From Terramyces sp. JEL0728 (Eukaryota; Chytridiomycota; Chytridiomycetes; Rhizophydiales; Terramycetaceae), in assembly GCA_027603945.1 (NCBI GenBank), contig JADIIU010000129.1, positions 1 to 36,038 on the forward strand: a DNA stretch of 36,038 bases, read 5' to 3'. The position numbers and the translations under genes are program-made. Every line of letters starts with the position of its first letter. Position 1 is the stretch's first letter. This document shows positions 10,127 to 21,299 of this stretch, one piece after another. The notes under the pieces were generated by a model. It ran no database searches and had not been told where the DNA came from. It was given only the letters and a program-made list of their open reading frames with translations.

Positions 10127-10327
10127 TAAATTGGAATTTGATTTATATTTGGTGGAAGCTAATATTGGCGGTTCCCAGAATCTATTCATTGGATGATTGT
10201 CCAGGCTCCAAGAGAGTATCGGCAGCTTACAGCGCATATGAATGGCGGTATCTTTATTCCAGGTAGCGCACGATTCTTGCTTTATATAGGAAATTGCTCC
10301 TTGCATTTTTCACTTTTTTCAATCCAA

Positions 10328-11710
10328 ATGCGAAATACAATCCGGATTATCGTCACTGCTTTAATAATTGATTTGCTAGTAACTAATATTTTAACAAGGC
10401 ATTTACAATCATATTGCCATTGATGCCGCGGTTGTTAAAGCACTACGAAAGCAAGAATGATTTATTGTACCACTCAATCAAGAGTCAAGTAAATGCATTT
10501 ACGCATAGCTTGGGACTTGCACCCAAGTTAGATATTGTATTATTTGGCGGGTTATTGGGATCAATGTATTCGTTTTTACAGTTTATCAGTGCACCGTGGA
10601 TTGTATCTCGTTTTAATGTAGGGTTCGTTGAGTGATAAATACGGTCGAAGACCTGTATTGTTGGTTTCAATGCTGGGAAATGCGTTATCAATGATCTTGT
10701 GGATTTTTGGGGATTCTTTTATTTTGTTTGTGTGGAGTAGAATCATTGGTGGATTAACGGAAGGGAACGTGCAAATGTCAATTGCGATGATTTCCGATAT
10801 TTCTACTGAAGAATCAAGATCGCGATCATTAGCATTGGTAGGTATTTGCTTTGCTGTTGGATTTTCATTTGGGCCTCCAAGTAAGTGTTTCTAACCGTAG
10901 TTGGTGGTAATTATTGCTAATTTAGCTTATTTCACTTCAATTGATTTGAAAACAATATTGCCTGATTGGCCAGTTAATCAATACTCTACTCCTGCACTGT
11001 TTGCTCTTGTTCTGATCACAATTGAAACCATTTACATGTATTTTTACTTGCCAGAGACGCTAGTTAGAAAAGGTGCAACGAATTAACAAAGATGAAAAGA
11101 AAAAAGTAGAAAAAAATAGCAAATCAATCTTCAATTTATCAGTCATTCACTTTTTATTCTTGTTTGTATACTCTGGAATGGAATTCACGCTTACTTTTCT
11201 CACTTTTGACCGATTCAACTTTACTAATAAGCAGCAAGGAAGATTTTTAGGATTCATTGGAATTTTCACTGCGCTAGTGCAGGGTGGATACGTAAGAAGG
11301 ATAAGAAACAGTGGAATGGAAAAGAATGTGGTTTTCAATGGTGTATTGTCATGTGCGATTGGACTGTTTATCATTGGTACGTAATAGTTAATCAAGGCAC
11401 ATTGGCTGTTGACAATTCTTCAATCTATTTCCTGTATATTGGAGCGATATTCCTTTCATTTACTTCTGGGACTGTTGTGACCTGCCTAACCTCCTTAGCA
11501 TCGCAAACCACAAAAGAAAACACTGGTAAGGTGCTTGGATACTTTAGGGCTAGTGGGCAGCTAGGTAGATGTCTCGGCCCAATGACCATATGCTTATTAT
11601 ATTGGATATATGGGTCTTACAATATCTATTTGGTTGGGTCAATTTGGATGGTTTTCGTTTCCTTGATCGTCTTTTTGGGAATAGAAAGCACGAAAATAAA
11701 AAAAGATTAG
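10328..11710 (+). CDS. MFS transporter, MFSD10/TETRAN-like, six tiny introns
   Basis: Exons: 10328-10378, 10399-10602, 10622-10880, 10901-10906, 10926-11072, 11092-11376 and 11397-11710; 421 aa, about 12 TM segments. Introns are 20, 19, 20, 19, 19 and 20 nt. The joined protein follows animal MFSD10 closely: IIDLLAFTIILPLMPRLL (TM1), VLFGGLLGSMYSFLQFISAP (TM2), SLSDKYGRRPV (loop 2-3 motif), SRIIGGLTEGNVQ (TM4), YLPETL (after TM6), SGMEFTLTFLTFDRF (TM7). Intron 1 (GTAACTAATATTTTAACAAG) and intron 2 (GTATCTCGTTTTAATGTAG) interrupt conserved motifs that splicing rebuilds exactly. Introns 3 and 4 flank a 6-nt exon (TTGGTG) that restores GPPIGAYF, the GP..G motif of TM5. MFSD10 is an organic anion carrier in mammals; the substrate here is unknown. 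Confidence 0.88.
10881..10925 (+). other. Two tiny introns flanking a 6-nt micro-exon
   Basis: 10881-10900 (GTAAGTGTTTCTAACCGTAG, 20 nt) and 10907-10925 (GTAATTATTGCTAATTTAG, 19 nt) each have GT, a CTAA branch-like motif and AG. They enclose TTGGTG (10901-10906). With the micro-exon the protein reads FGPPIGAYF; if the 45 nt were one intron it would read FGPPTYF. Both keep the frame. The conserved transporter motif GP(xx)G favours the micro-exon. Confidence 0.7.
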
Positions 11711-11744
11711 CAAGTGGACGCCCTTAATTACAAAAACTAAAACT

Positions 11745-14700
11745 TTAATCTTGAACAATTTCAGATAAATCTGTAACTCCAGGTTTCTCTTCAGGGATAT
11801 CAATAGCCTCCTCCTCCTCTTCTTCTTCGCTTTCTTGAGGTCTAGGAACAACAATAGATTCATGCAAGTCCGCATCTCGATGGTCATTGATTTCGATAAA
11901 CGATTCTACATTTGGCACCTTCTGGTCTACATTGGCTATATTACTTCTGTTTAGTCCTGGGGAAACTCTATTTGTGGCAGGGAAATTAAAGTCGTACTGT
12001 GGCAAGTCTTGATCAATATCTCGTTAACAGTCAAATACCTGCGATTGGAATTAAGGCTTCTTCGGCATCTAGCTGGTCTGCATCTTCGTGATTTGGCGCT
12101 TTCTTGAGCAACTCGGCCATAAATGGAGAATCATCAGCAGCTTTTTTGACGTCTCTTTCCATTGTTGGCATATCTTCAGTCGGTTTACGAGAAATAGGAG
12201 ACACTGGAGCTTCAGATAGAGGACTGGCGTATTCACGAGTATCTTGAGCATATATAGTTGGCGGAAGAGCTGCACCTCCTTTTTCTTTTTCTCCCTTTCC
12301 TTTTCCTCCTTTTCCTTCATCTTCATATTGCTTATCCTTATTTTGGTACGGTGTAAGATCCAAGAATAGATTGTTGGCAACAAATACAATAATAGGGAGC
12401 GATAGGAAACTCCAGAGCGACATGATGGTTAATGAAGACCAGAATGCATCGAAACTAGGTACAATGCCACCACATAGACCTTGTCTGATTTGATATACAT
12501 CAGCGGCAATTACGTTGCAAGGGAAAGAGTTGGAAAGATATTGCTGCTGGTCTCCAACTGCTGAGAGAATATAGTCAACAACAAGCGGAATTTCATTTGA
12601 AATCTATGGTTATCGCACAAATACATTGGTTTTGACAGCGTGGGCAAAATCGGTAATATTTGCAATAGAGTAATTGTAGTAAGTAGGGATCGAGAGAGCA
12701 TCAGCCTAGGTTATTCGTTATTTACAATCAATACAGTAGCTGAAGTTTTCAAATTGGCGATAGCTAAACTCAACAAGGCAGAATTTCCGTCTACTTGCGT
12801 CAAAACTCCGTTGGTATTATTGGTGATATCATTGATTTGATTAACGATGGACTGCAATTGGCCCACAAAGTTTGCTGTTGCTTGAGCTATAACAGTGCTA
12901 TTTGGATTGGTTCCGTAAACAGTAATTCCATTTTGTCCCAAAGGCATTAACTGGATAATTGAGTTGGATAATGAGGTCAGAGAATTATTCAATGGCGCAA
13001 CTAATACGTTGTGGATACTGTCTAAAGCAGAAGTATTCAAAGCGTTTACATTCAGGTTTGAAATTGAGCTGATTTGGGAAGTTGGATCCTGACTCAAATT
13101 AATCACACCACTAACGTTAATCAAAAATCACTCAATGTCGAAACTGCTGACTTGTGAAAAGTTGAATGAATTAATTACAGTACTGGCCTGTTTGGTAAAG
13201 TTTAGCTGATCCTTGTCAACTAGACCAGTATTTCCAATTACAGTGAACAATGACTGGTTTTGGTAGCACTGACTAACAGCAGTTAGACCAACGCCAATTG
13301 TAGCTTGGATTGCAGCCAAAGGCGACGTATCGCCTGGATAATCGAACGCTAGATCGCAAACTAAAATCAACTTTTCATTACCGTCTCCTAATACAAATGT
13401 CAACAAGACAAAGATGATTGCAAAAATACTTAGCAGAGCATAGTATGGTACGCACAACAAGTTGCAGCATTTCATCAGTCCTGGTTTTCTAAATGCGCCA
13501 AAGATGTAGATAAATAAGATTGGGAGACCATACAGCGCAACCAATCCTAATTGGCCATATCCACGATATACGTCGTAGCCATTAACCATGGTAAACATCG
13601 AGGTTGCTTGGCTTTCGAAGCTGCTCAATTGAGTTAAAACTTGAGATTGAATTGGCGTGAAAGCCTGGTTCACCATAGTTTGGACACTGTTTAAGCTGGT
13701 GACAGAAGAGTTTTTAAAAGCTGGTTTAGATATAATTACTGGCTTTGGTATTCGCAATCATGGTGTATGCGGAAGTTTTTGCATCATACAACGTAGTATT
13801 TGCTTCATCGGCATACGTTGCCAAGTTTGGTGCGGAATTTAACGAAGCAAAGATAGAATTGGTGTCAGGTGCACTTTGTGCTTCGTTGTTGATTTGTGTG
13901 GCATCAACTCCGTTTGTTGAAATTGCTTGGCGAACAGTCCAGGTATACCCAGGGTAACCAGTAACGGATTGATTGGTGTTTAGAAGATTAACTGCAGCCA
14001 AAATGGCAGTAGTAGCTAGTTGATTAAATAATTACCTGCAAGCAGGGCTGTTGTATCATTTTTAAGCAAATCAGTGTCATAAGCAACTATAGTGGAGTTA
14101 CCCATGAGGAGCTGCTGGTCTGTTGCACACAAATAAAGTAAATTAATCATGCTAAGCATAGCAGGGAAAACTAGTTGTTCTAAAACCTGCATATTTACAG
14201 CATCTGTCACCATGTCAATTGCAAAACTAACGTCGGTCTTCAAATTGGCTACCAGGTTAGTGACAACGTTAGGGACATTGTTGAGAAGGCTGCCGGTGTC
14301 GGTCATGGTGTTCATCACACCAGTTTCAATCACCTTTATGGAAGTGGACAGGTACATGGACCCCAAAATATGGAACGCTGCACAAAGACTATTGATAAAT
14401 TTGTAGGTACCCAATGATAATAACAGGAAGGATAAATAGCACTGATGCATAGACTTTCTTTCCAACTCCGGCTGGCTTCCTCTTTGCATATTTTGCCCTG
14501 AAATTACCACAGCACTGACAGCAACACATGCAGCAGCAAGCAAAGATCATCAAAAGCAACCCTACCAACAACACTGCAACAATAATGCCCATTGGCTGAA
14601 TTAGTTAAGCAATACCAAAAAGTACATCCCGCCACTAACATAACTTCCTTGCATAATTGCTTGGATTGGAATCGAAGCCCCCATCACTGCCATCTTTCTT

Positions 14701-14807
14701 ACCTTCCCAAATATTCCTGTCCAGATTGATAACGGAAACGGTGGTTGAGTGTAGGTGAAATCCCCCAGGCTCCTCTTAATCAACGAAAGAGATGTATCTA
14801 AATTCAT
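11745..14807 (-). CDS. Prominin-like five-TM membrane protein, eight tiny introns
   Basis: Exons (5'->3'): 14616-14807, 14411-14595, 14036-14388, 13740-14015, 13132-13720, 12726-13110, 12625-12705, 12039-12603 and 11745-12019; 966 aa. Introns are 20, 22, 20, 19, 21, 20, 21 and 19 nt. Topology: TM1 (about 68-84) running into a Cys cluster CCCMCCCQCC, TM2 (about 107-125), large N-glycosylatable loop 1, TM3 (about 387-407), TM4 (about 425-445), large loop 2, TM5 (about 749-768), and an acidic cytoplasmic tail of about 195 aa. The Cys-rich turn between TM1 and TM2, the two big ectodomains and the C...lC...FW block before TM5 are the prominin (CD133) pattern. Prominins organise membrane protrusions and cilia. 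The start (ATG 14807) gives no signal peptide, so an unseen 5' exon is possible. Yeast-type Prm1 is the alternative but has one TM fewer. Confidence 0.7.
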
Positions 14808-14955
14808 TGGATTCACTATTGAATAAAATACAAGATGTAGCGATAATTATTAAAAATTATTCGCGTAGGAATGGATGACATCAACGTAGCTCGTCAGTCT
14901 TTACTTGGCCTTAATTTGGATATCCACCAGAATAGTACAATCACAATATTATTTA

Positions 14956-17425
14956 TTATACATTAGTATCTGAATTTGGCGGTACTGGATTTTCTTGGAC
15001 ATCTGCATTTTCTTTTGCTGGTTGGCTTGGACTTGAAAAATTTGGCGCTGCAGGATTTCCCATGTTCATAGCTCTAGGGCCCATTAGTTTTCTAGTAGGT
15101 CTTTCTGTAATTGGACTGGTTATGGGGGTAGTGGACGCGAAACTGATTGGCGGCTTGCTTTCTCGTGAAATATCACTTGTCAGATCCACCACATTAGAAT
15201 TTGAGTTCAAAGTTGGTAAAGGAGCGGAATCCGTATCGCTAGGAGGCAGGGGGACTTTTTCCAATATTACAGTATTTGCGGTTGAGGGTTCAATCGAGAT
15301 AATGTCTTCGCCGTTCACGTTAGAAACTTTAGCAATTGAGCTATTAGAATGATTGGAATGGAGCGATATCGCCTTTTTCTCGGCCATGTTGAAGTTGACT
15401 GTGTCCTTACGATAATTTATCATATCGGGGTTCATTGGTCTTGGGCCGTGTAATCTTTTCATCCCTAATTCTGATGAGGAATCGCTCTTAATAGTTAATG
15501 GCCCTACAGACGAATTCAGCGTATTTGAACTGGAAGGATAATTCGTTGTGCGGGTCGATTGCGATAAGGCGATTGTTGCCGATGGCTCAGTGTTAATACT
15601 AGATGAACTGGATGATCTCCTTATGCTTTTCAATTCACAAGAAAACTCCCATTTTCTGATGAATAAGAAATAGGCTGCAACATAAATCACCCAAATAATA
15701 AGCCATCCCCAGAACATTGTGCTCCATACTGATGATCCAGCATTTAACAATATACCTCGGTTTGTAGGCTGTGTATAATACGTAACAACTGCGCACATCC
15801 AAAGAACAGCCAGGTAAAACATAGTTCGTACCATGTTCACCCAAACGTTGTAAGTAGAGCCAAATACAATGTTGTATCCAATCATAAAACAAACAATAAA
15901 GCAAGCAAGAACTCCCCTGACAGTTGTTGAATCTGGGGTCGGGGATAGCGCATAAAGTAAAAGCAAAACTATCGAAGCATTCTTTGTCAACAATTCAGAG
16001 CGAGATGTGTAGCAAACCATTCCATTTTGCGCCTTTGGTTCTTGGGCAGTTCTGCGCTAAGTACTGTTTTACCTGCAAAGCGTGAAAAGTAAGTAAGCCA
16101 TGGTAAACCCTGAAAGCGAATACCAAGTGTTCATTACTGGTTGGTGTTGATATATCCCCAGACATTCTTGCATTCTTTGAGATTCTGATATTCCAATATC
16201 TTCAAACGTGGAGGGCCTAAGTAAGTTCTAGTTACCAAATAGGTGTGATGTTACTGGACAGACAGCTTAATGGTTCCAGGAATGAATTGAGAATAATCAA
16301 GTAACAGAGATTGATCAATGGTAAAAATAAAATAATCCATGGCCCAGTGATAAATTTCTTGATTTCTTTTTGATAACTGATAGGTATCAAATCCGCAGTC
16401 TTTTCCCAGTTCAAAAGAAATTGAACAATCGTGAATAAAATAGCAATGCAAACACCCATGAGAGTCAACCACCAACAAAGGAGAAATTTGATGTAGTTTA
16501 AATCTTCAGTTGAAGTGCCTGTAGCAAATATGGCAAAGAATGATCTAATGTTGTCAATAAAATTTTTAGACGATTGTCCCTGAGGCAGCTGTATGCTCTG
16601 GAGGAAAACTATCGATCTAAACAAATCACGGATTGGAAATGATCCCAATTGGATAAATTCTGTTACTATGACAAATAATTGAATTGCGTTGAACGGAATC
16701 AAGTCAATTTTTTCAATAATTGGGGTGATGTGTTTAACTCTGCGTTTGTAACTAAACTCCCGGTCAAAATCTTCACTTTCATCAGAATGGTGGGAGAGTG
16801 TGAGTGGCCCTGATTCTGTAGAAGCCTGCCGATCCATGGAAATTACCATATCAGCTGTAGACTGCCTGACATCCCTCTTTTGATGGGCTTGGGCTTTCTT
16901 TCTCATGTCGATTTTCACTGCGTTAATTAGATATACTTTTGTAATAAGAGAACGTCCTAGACAAGTAATATCCAATGAGTGAAGCAAAGTACATGACCAA
17001 TCCTACTTGTATCGCGGTATCATTGCGAGTAGTTGGGTTGCTTGCCGAAATGCTCGTTAGCCCTACCTGAATCACAATAATCGCAACCACCCATAGAGCC
17101 AGAAATACCCATGGGATAAATTTCGTGGGTTTGTCCATCAATGCCTTTGGTACTATCGCAGGGTTGAAGATTGTCTTTATCAAATCATGGAAATTTAATA
17201 CGAATCTATCCGAAGCTTCTATATCTTTCAGCAGTTTCTGAATTAGCATTAGCTTACTTTCTTTTTCATTTCTTCATTTCTCGAAAAGAATCTTGGAAAT
17301 ATCAACTCTACAAAGAAATACACTGCAAAGATTCCTATCAATGCACCAACCATTTCCCACAGTAATTTGCTTCCCTTTTCTTGCTGTGCAGTGGTGAGAT
17401 ATATGGGAGGCGTATCGTAATCCAT
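14956..17425 (-). CDS. Multi-TM protein (about 11 TM), possibly TmcB-type membrane region
   Basis: Exons: 17258-17425, 16937-17237, 16236-16917, 16073-16216 and 14956-16051; 796 aa. Introns: 17238-17257 (20 nt), 16918-16936 (19), 16217-16235 (19) and 16052-16072 (21). About 11 hydrophobic segments end near residue 570. Blocks such as VTEFIQLGSFP and YNVWVNMVRTMFYLAVLW recall the membrane part of Tiny-macrocyst-B-type proteins of protists and early fungi; this is a tentative resemblance. The roughly 225-residue tail is Ser/Pro-rich, with poly-Ser and two copies of a [RK]L.GPR.MN motif (LHGPRPMNPD and LMGPRAMNMG). No catalytic domain is visible. Confidence 0.65.
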
Positions 17426-17542
17426 TTAAAAATATTAGACTACCAAAGCACCGATATCCACAGGCAATGTGGCTTGTGCGTGGGCTTGTCAACAGAAGAG
17501 AGAAACTAAAAGGCCGTGGTAAAAGATGTATTTCCACATTAT

Positions 17543-19463
17543 TTATTCGACATTCATATGGCCTTTTGTAGGGATATAAGTAAATCCTTCAAACGCGGTT
17601 CTTGAATCGTACGAATCGAGGTCGTCCGTTTTCATCATCAAATTAATACGCTCTTGGTCAATTTCATCAAAATGAGAAGTATCTGTCTTTTCCTGGAGCT
17701 GGGGGATGAATGGCGGTGTAGATTGCTGTAAATCGTCCCAATCAAACCCTTCAAACCAAGGGTGATCTTTTATGTCTCTTGCGTCTCCATCTTCCATCAT
17801 GCTAGAAACCAATGCTTCAGGATCAGCAGAAGGTATTTTCAAGACTTTTCCTCCCAGTCTATTTTCCGCCGAGCAAATTAGTTTTCGAATCAAATCTTTA
17901 GCCTCCTCAGAAACTACTGGGTTTGGGGGTAACACTAGAGTCTTTTCCCAATTCAAAATTTTCTTTTTTGTGATAGTGCCATTAGAAGATGAGAATGCTG
18001 GATAGCCAAAAAGCATTTCAAACAAAATAACTCCGGCAGACCACCAATCACAGGATTTGTCATACCCTTTAGCAAGCAATACTTCCGGAGCAACATAATC
18101 GTTTGTGCCGACTACAGAGTAAGCAGTTTGTTTTCTATCCCGCTTTTCGCTGGTAATTTCAGTTGTGCTAATTTCCAAATTGTCTGGCAATGAAATGTCA
18201 TCCACAGTTCCTCTTGTATCTGCAGCCAATCCAAAGTCTGCTATTTTCAAGTGTCCGGCGGCATCAAATAAGAAATTATCAGGCTGATTTAGAATAGTTT
18301 TACCTTGACATCTCTGTGAATCATTCCTAGTTTATGCACTTCCTCTATTGCCAACACAATTTCCGCAAAGTAGTGTCTGGCAAACGTTTCTGGGAAAATG
18401 TCTCTTTTAATTAAAAGGTTTAATAAATCTCCTCCGGGCATGTATTCCAAAACAAAGTACAGGAATTCCTTGTCTTGGAAACAATACATCAACTTTACAA
18501 TCCATTCACCAAGTTCAGAAGCTGCAGACAAAATTGTTCTTTCGGCTTTAACATGGCCTTCTTGATGTTTTTCCAATGTCAGCTGTTTAGTTAATGATTT
18601 CATTGCAAATATCTCGCCAGTACTTTTTTCGCGGACTAATCTTACAACACCAAATCCACCATGACCTTTATAAAAACGCAAATACCAATGGTTTTCAATA
18701 TTTCGAAATCATTTACAGACATTTTTTGTGTTTTCTTCATTGACGATACAGACTCTCTCATCAAATACTCTTGTTTTAAAAGTTTCTTTTCAATTGGATC
18801 TGGCGTTTGTTTCATTTTTAGCGAAAGTGCTTTCTTTCTCGATTTCATGGTTGTAATCGAGAATATTTGATTGATTGCAGTTTCTAACCTCTTTGAAAAT
18901 ATCGATTTTTCTTCTGGCGCTGGTTCACTCGTTAACTAATATTTACGCTTTGAATAATTCTTGGGCTTCTGTAGAATTGTTCGCATGATGTAGATGGCTT
19001 GTTAGCAAAAGCATTACTTGAAATTTGCTGGTCCTGAAATCATGGATCTATCCAATTTCACTTCTTTCTTCTTGTTGATTGTCTTTAGTTTCTGCAGCAT
19101 TGATTCTTTTGGTTGTTGCTGAAGCGGCATATCTGCATTAATCGGACTAACCTCTGTCGTTTGGTGAAATATCAGTTGTCACCTGATCAATTGACTCTGC
19201 TTTGGTTAATTGCAATTACTTGGCGACTGTAAATCTACCAATTTTAGGTTCTCGATGGATGCAAGACTCCTATATTAGTGCCGCTTACTGCATTGATTTT
19301 GTTTTTTCAGGAAGAGCGGGCGACTGGATATCTTTAAGATTTTCTTTGCTCTTCTTTTTCGTTGATTGTTTTTCCAGATGAGTTACATGGCTATATCACA
19401 TCTAAAGTACCTGAACCCCAATGGTGAAGAAATCAAATCTTTATTCACTGGTTTTTTTGACAT
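17543..19463 (-). CDS. NDR/Cbk1-family Ser/Thr kinase with two N-terminal CRIB-like motifs
   Basis: Exons: 19411-19463, 19289-19390, 19220-19269, 19152-19199, 19018-19132, 18947-18997, 18686-18927, 18304-18665 and 17543-18283; 587 aa. Introns are 20, 19, 20, 19, 20, 19, 20 and 20 nt. The kinase domain has GHGGFG, AMKSL, HRDVKPDN (337-344), DFG (357-359), activation segment TAYSVVGTNDYVAPE, and hydrophobic motif FEGFTY (572-577, Thr576), all NDR-type. Residues about 165-210 fit the SMA/Mob-binding region. Ahead of it are ISSPLGFSHVTH (11-22) and ISGPANFNHLHH (116-127), matching the CRIB consensus ISxPxxFxHxxH but without the final VG. Joining intron HRDVK|PDN (18284-18303) rebuilds the catalytic loop. 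Likely role: morphogenesis or Hippo-like signalling with Mob, possibly under Rho/Cdc42 control (inferred). Confidence 0.85.
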
Positions 19464-19509
19464 GTCTATTTTTTAAAGGAAACAATGAAAACAATACAAT
19501 TTGACTAAT

Positions 19510-20974
19510 TCACAGATCATTTTGGCCAATAAACATTGGAATGAATATAATTTCCTCCGTCGCTCCTGGAATATGTAACCCAGCCGACAAGGAGTCCTTC
19601 TCGACAAAGACCCAATCTGCAAGCAAATAAAATATATTAACAATTAATCCCTATCTATCTTTGTACGTTTGACTTTTTTCCACTTACTCGTAGAATAATC
19701 TAATATAATATAAAAACTTTCGCGTTTCTTCACGCCATTATCATAGTAAACTCTTTCGCTGAGTTTTATCGTTTCTTCTTTATCCTGTACAGCTAATAAT
19801 TAGCAACGAGTTACCATATTTTCCAGTTAAAAAGATTGTGATTGTTTCGCGTTCTTGTGGGGTTACTAAATCGGCACCGTCCAGCACTTGATCTACATTG
19901 CTGTTTGTATGGACAACAGGCGGCTTTGTTTGGGTCGGGGATGAGTGCATGGTTGATAATATTGGTGAATTCTTTGGCGATGTTTTTTGTCTTTTAAGTG
20001 GTACTTGATTAGCAAATAGGTACAATCGCTTTCCGAAGTCCTTCTCTTTTTCTTTTCCTCTCTTTCCTTTCGTCTTTCTTCCTCTATTAGTTCTTTTTTC
20101 CTTCTCTTCTCTTCCATCTCCATCTGTTTCTGTTCTCTGGCTTCTTTCTTTTGCTGCTCTTTTTCTTCCTTTTCTTTTTTTAATTGGGCAAGCTTGGACT
20201 CTTTCTCTTTTTGAATAGACTCTTGCGCTTCTTTTTGTTTATCATTTACAGATTTAATTTCATCTAAATCCAGAATTTTGACTCTGTTTTCTTTCATCAA
20301 CCCTTTGGACATTCCTGCACTGACAGGAGCTCGCCTGAAAGTAGTGGTTTTGGCATTTGTGGGTATAAAAATGGAAGGAGCCCTCCTTTGGACGTTTTGG
20401 GCAATAGGAGGGGTAATAGATCTTACAGGTTCAACTTGCGGTTTGTATGATCTCAATCTTTCGTCCAGCGCCGGAAATTTGTAATCTGGTTTGAAAGTTA
20501 CTAATGGCCTGGTTTCTACCGAGTGGTATAATTGTTCAAGCACAGAATTTGATAAATACAGTGTCTCTTCGGGATATATATGTGGTTCAATATTCAACTG
20601 GTAAAATTCATTTAGTTTCTCATCGTCAAGACCAGATAGATCCAAGAATCCAGTATTCGGTATATGTTTCATTAATTTAGACAAAACTGATATATAAAAA
20701 TTGTCGGGTGCACCAACATCGATAATCTAGATTAAAAACCGAGTACATCCTGCGCAATTGGTTTAATCTGATCCGTCATCCTCTTTCTCGGCAATAACGA
20801 ATGTAAAAATCCTGCTTTTGTTTGTGCATCAAAGGTATCCCAACAAGATAAAATATCTTTTAGTAAATTTTCATCTAAATGTACTGTTACTCCATCGTGA
20901 ATTTGAAATGGTTGCTTCAAGTTTGCCAGGAAATGTTTCAAGACCGCCTGGAAATGCTGGGGATTAGTAGCCAT
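19510..20974 (-). CDS. NELF-A-like negative elongation factor subunit
   Basis: Exons: 20747-20974, 20024-20726, 19815-20003, 19688-19792 and 19510-19616; 443 aa. Introns are 20, 20, 22 and 71 nt. The N-terminal helical domain (about 25-110) matches the NELF-A HDAg-like region: LLPRKRMTDQIKPIAQDIID, then LSKLMKHIPNTGFLDLSG (human: LLSF.HIPRRN, DIIE, LLK.FPDTGSLN). A middle proline region follows, then a long charged coiled coil (about 180-250). The C-terminal block LTPQERETITIFLTGKYAVQ, then TIKLSERVYYDNG and FYIILDYST aligns with the conserved NELF-A C-terminus (GFM, IKLSEH, MNYATG). NELF pauses RNA polymerase II near promoters. Yeasts lack NELF, so presence here suggests an early-branching lineage. 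The 71-nt intron 19617-19687 is the only standard-sized intron in the gene. Confidence 0.68.
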
Positions 20975-21299
20975 ATTTTACTTTTGGCGGGAAAATGCTG
21001 GCTTAAATACTTTTCACCCAGCACGGATCACGTGTAGCTTTAACGCCACACCAAGGGTAGCAGTCTTTTGATTTTTCTTTTCTTTTTTATCAAATGTGGA
21101 GAACAGATTAGGAGTTAGCGTTGGGTTTGTGAACAACATACTTTTGAGTCGATAGTGGCCTGCTAGTGACTTTTGCGGATAAACTAAATTTGTCTACTTG
21201 AAGATTCTGTTTTATGTCTCGCATACTAAGCGGTGTGAGCATGCCAACGCAAAACAAAGATTTAAAACGCGAATGTTAGATCACTCACCAAAATAAATC
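20975..21299. other. Intergenic, 325 bp, with a CACGTG site
   Basis: Between the start of the NELF-A-like gene and the stop of the pinin-like gene. CACGTG (21029-21034) is an E-box-type palindrome about 55 bp upstream of the NELF-A-like start and may be a bHLH site. A 44-codon minus frame (21108-21242) is followed by a good GTATGT donor and a GCTAAC motif, so a small spliced gene is possible, but I could not close a convincing frame. Confidence 0.4.

Noticed and set aside
10881..10925. A single 45-nt intron instead of two tiny introns and a micro-exon
   Set aside because: In frame, but it deletes the conserved GP(xx)G transporter motif that the micro-exon restores. Kept as an explicit alternative.
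12610..12624. A 15-nt intron (donor at 12618) instead of 21 nt in the prominin-like gene
   Set aside because: It also keeps frame, but the 21-nt version has the better GTATTT donor and matches the length distribution.
12510..12701. 63-codon minus frame, and similar overlapping frames in the 12-14 kb region
   Set aside because: They are out of frame with the spliced prominin-like gene, whose joined frame gives coherent ectodomain and TM5 sequence.
11745..14807. Identification as yeast-type Prm1 fusion protein
   Set aside because: The closely spaced TM1/TM2 pair around a Cys cluster, plus a fifth TM, fits prominin better.
19644..19687. Reading through 19687 to a stop at 19644 in the NELF-A-like gene
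   Set aside because: It gives a plausible basic tail, but the GTAAGT donor, TTGCAG acceptor and an open downstream exon (FVEKDSLSAGLHIPGATEE) favour a 71-nt intron.
21108..21242. 44-codon minus frame between the pinin-like and NELF-A-like genes
   Set aside because: It has a good donor after it, but no acceptor gave a convincing continuation.
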